In this document: positions 63,879-64,000 of the stretch, piece by piece
Position numbering within the stretch: the stretch's first letter is position 1
Layout of the letters: each line of letters starts with the position of its first letter
Assembly (NCBI RefSeq): GCF_016919065.1
Contig: NZ_JAFFQA010000004.1
Coordinates: 117,460 to 181,459, forward strand
Length of the DNA: 64,000 nucleotides
Direction: 5' to 3'
From: Desulfobulbus rhabdoformis
GTDB taxonomy: Bacteria > Desulfobacterota > Desulfobulbia > Desulfobulbales > Desulfobulbaceae
Position numbers and translations under genes: made by a program
The notes under the pieces: generated by a model
Told to the model about the DNA's origin: nothing
Databases searched by the model: none
The model's input: the letters and a program-made list of their open reading frames with translations, nothing else

Positions 63879-64000
63879 GTGCGCCAGGCAAAGCTCTGGC
63901 TGTCCTGGTGGCTGCGATGCCACCCGCGGTAATTGCCTGTTCACCGCGAAATCGCCGGTTCGGCGTGTAGGGGCAACCCGAATCGTCAAGCAGAACCGGA
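63879..64000 (+). mobile_element. Possible 5' end of a group II intron, cut by the window edge
   Basis: Starting with GTGCG (63879-63883), the consensus 5' end of group II introns, the sequence folds into consecutive hairpins: GCCAG/CTGGC, GTGGC/GCCAC, CGCGGT/ACCGCG and CGCCG/CGGCG, with no coding potential. The six bases just before it, TCGGTT, can pair with AACCGG at 63994-63999, as expected for IBS1-EBS1. The reverse transcriptase would lie beyond the edge. Alternatives are another structured RNA; one hundred and twenty bases are too few to decide. Confidence 0.35.

Overview
The window is typical bacterial chromosome with dense genes, short operons and moderate G+C. It carries no rRNA, no CRISPR array and no recognisable transposase or prophage gene. 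The gene complement is Gram-negative and anaerobe-like: MreBCD/PBP2/RodA, HflKC, a DACNV-type diadenylate cyclase, an S30AE-cold-shock fusion, a SulP carrier, a Mop molybdopterin protein and very large PAS hybrid kinases. This suggests a deltaproteobacterium (Desulfobacterota, perhaps Desulfobulbales). That placement is an inference from family content, not from a marker gene.

Layout. 1-10 kb: partial FetB-like exporter, hybrid kinase, c-di-AMP synthase, nadA, HAD phosphatase, and a tetR-sulP operon behind a large palindromic operator. 10-20 kb: ygiQ-baiN pair, FMN oxidoreductase, a glutamate-receptor-like K+ channel with a cation/proton antiporter, dinB, and a WbpP-like epimerase. 20-30 kb: aroC with a REC-adenylate cyclase, azlCD, a DUF2868/DUF3482 membrane-GTPase pair, and glgP. 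30-40 kb: orn, fba, ridA, a Tim44-like protein, rhomboid, hflKC, gltA, PilZ. 40-51 kb: polA, an hpf-like gene, hemH, and the cell-shape operon mreB-mreC-mreD-mrdA-rodA. 51-64 kb: tRNA-Ala(GGC), mop with a structured leader, a GGDEF cyclase, a queuosine mannosyltransferase homologue, two giant hybrid kinases, and a radical SAM/gamma-glutamylcyclotransferase pair. The right edge is a hairpin-rich stretch that may be the 5' end of a group II intron.

Functional links. Three cyclic-nucleotide systems are present: c-di-AMP (DACNV-DAC), predicted cAMP (REC-cyclase), and c-di-GMP (GGDEF, PilZ, and Orn, which removes pGpG). Three hybrid kinases add phosphorelay signalling. The elongasome genes form one operon. 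Central metabolism is represented by fba, gltA, glgP, nadA, aroC and hemH.

The least explained content is intergenic. At least two families of short non-coding elements with terminal inverted repeats are scattered through the window. One family (A/B) sits at gene 3' ends, mostly between convergent genes, and has a modular interior with an apparent recombination deletion. The other (C) has CCTGAATCCG-type ends, a conserved internal hairpin and, in one copy, a possible 5-bp target duplication.
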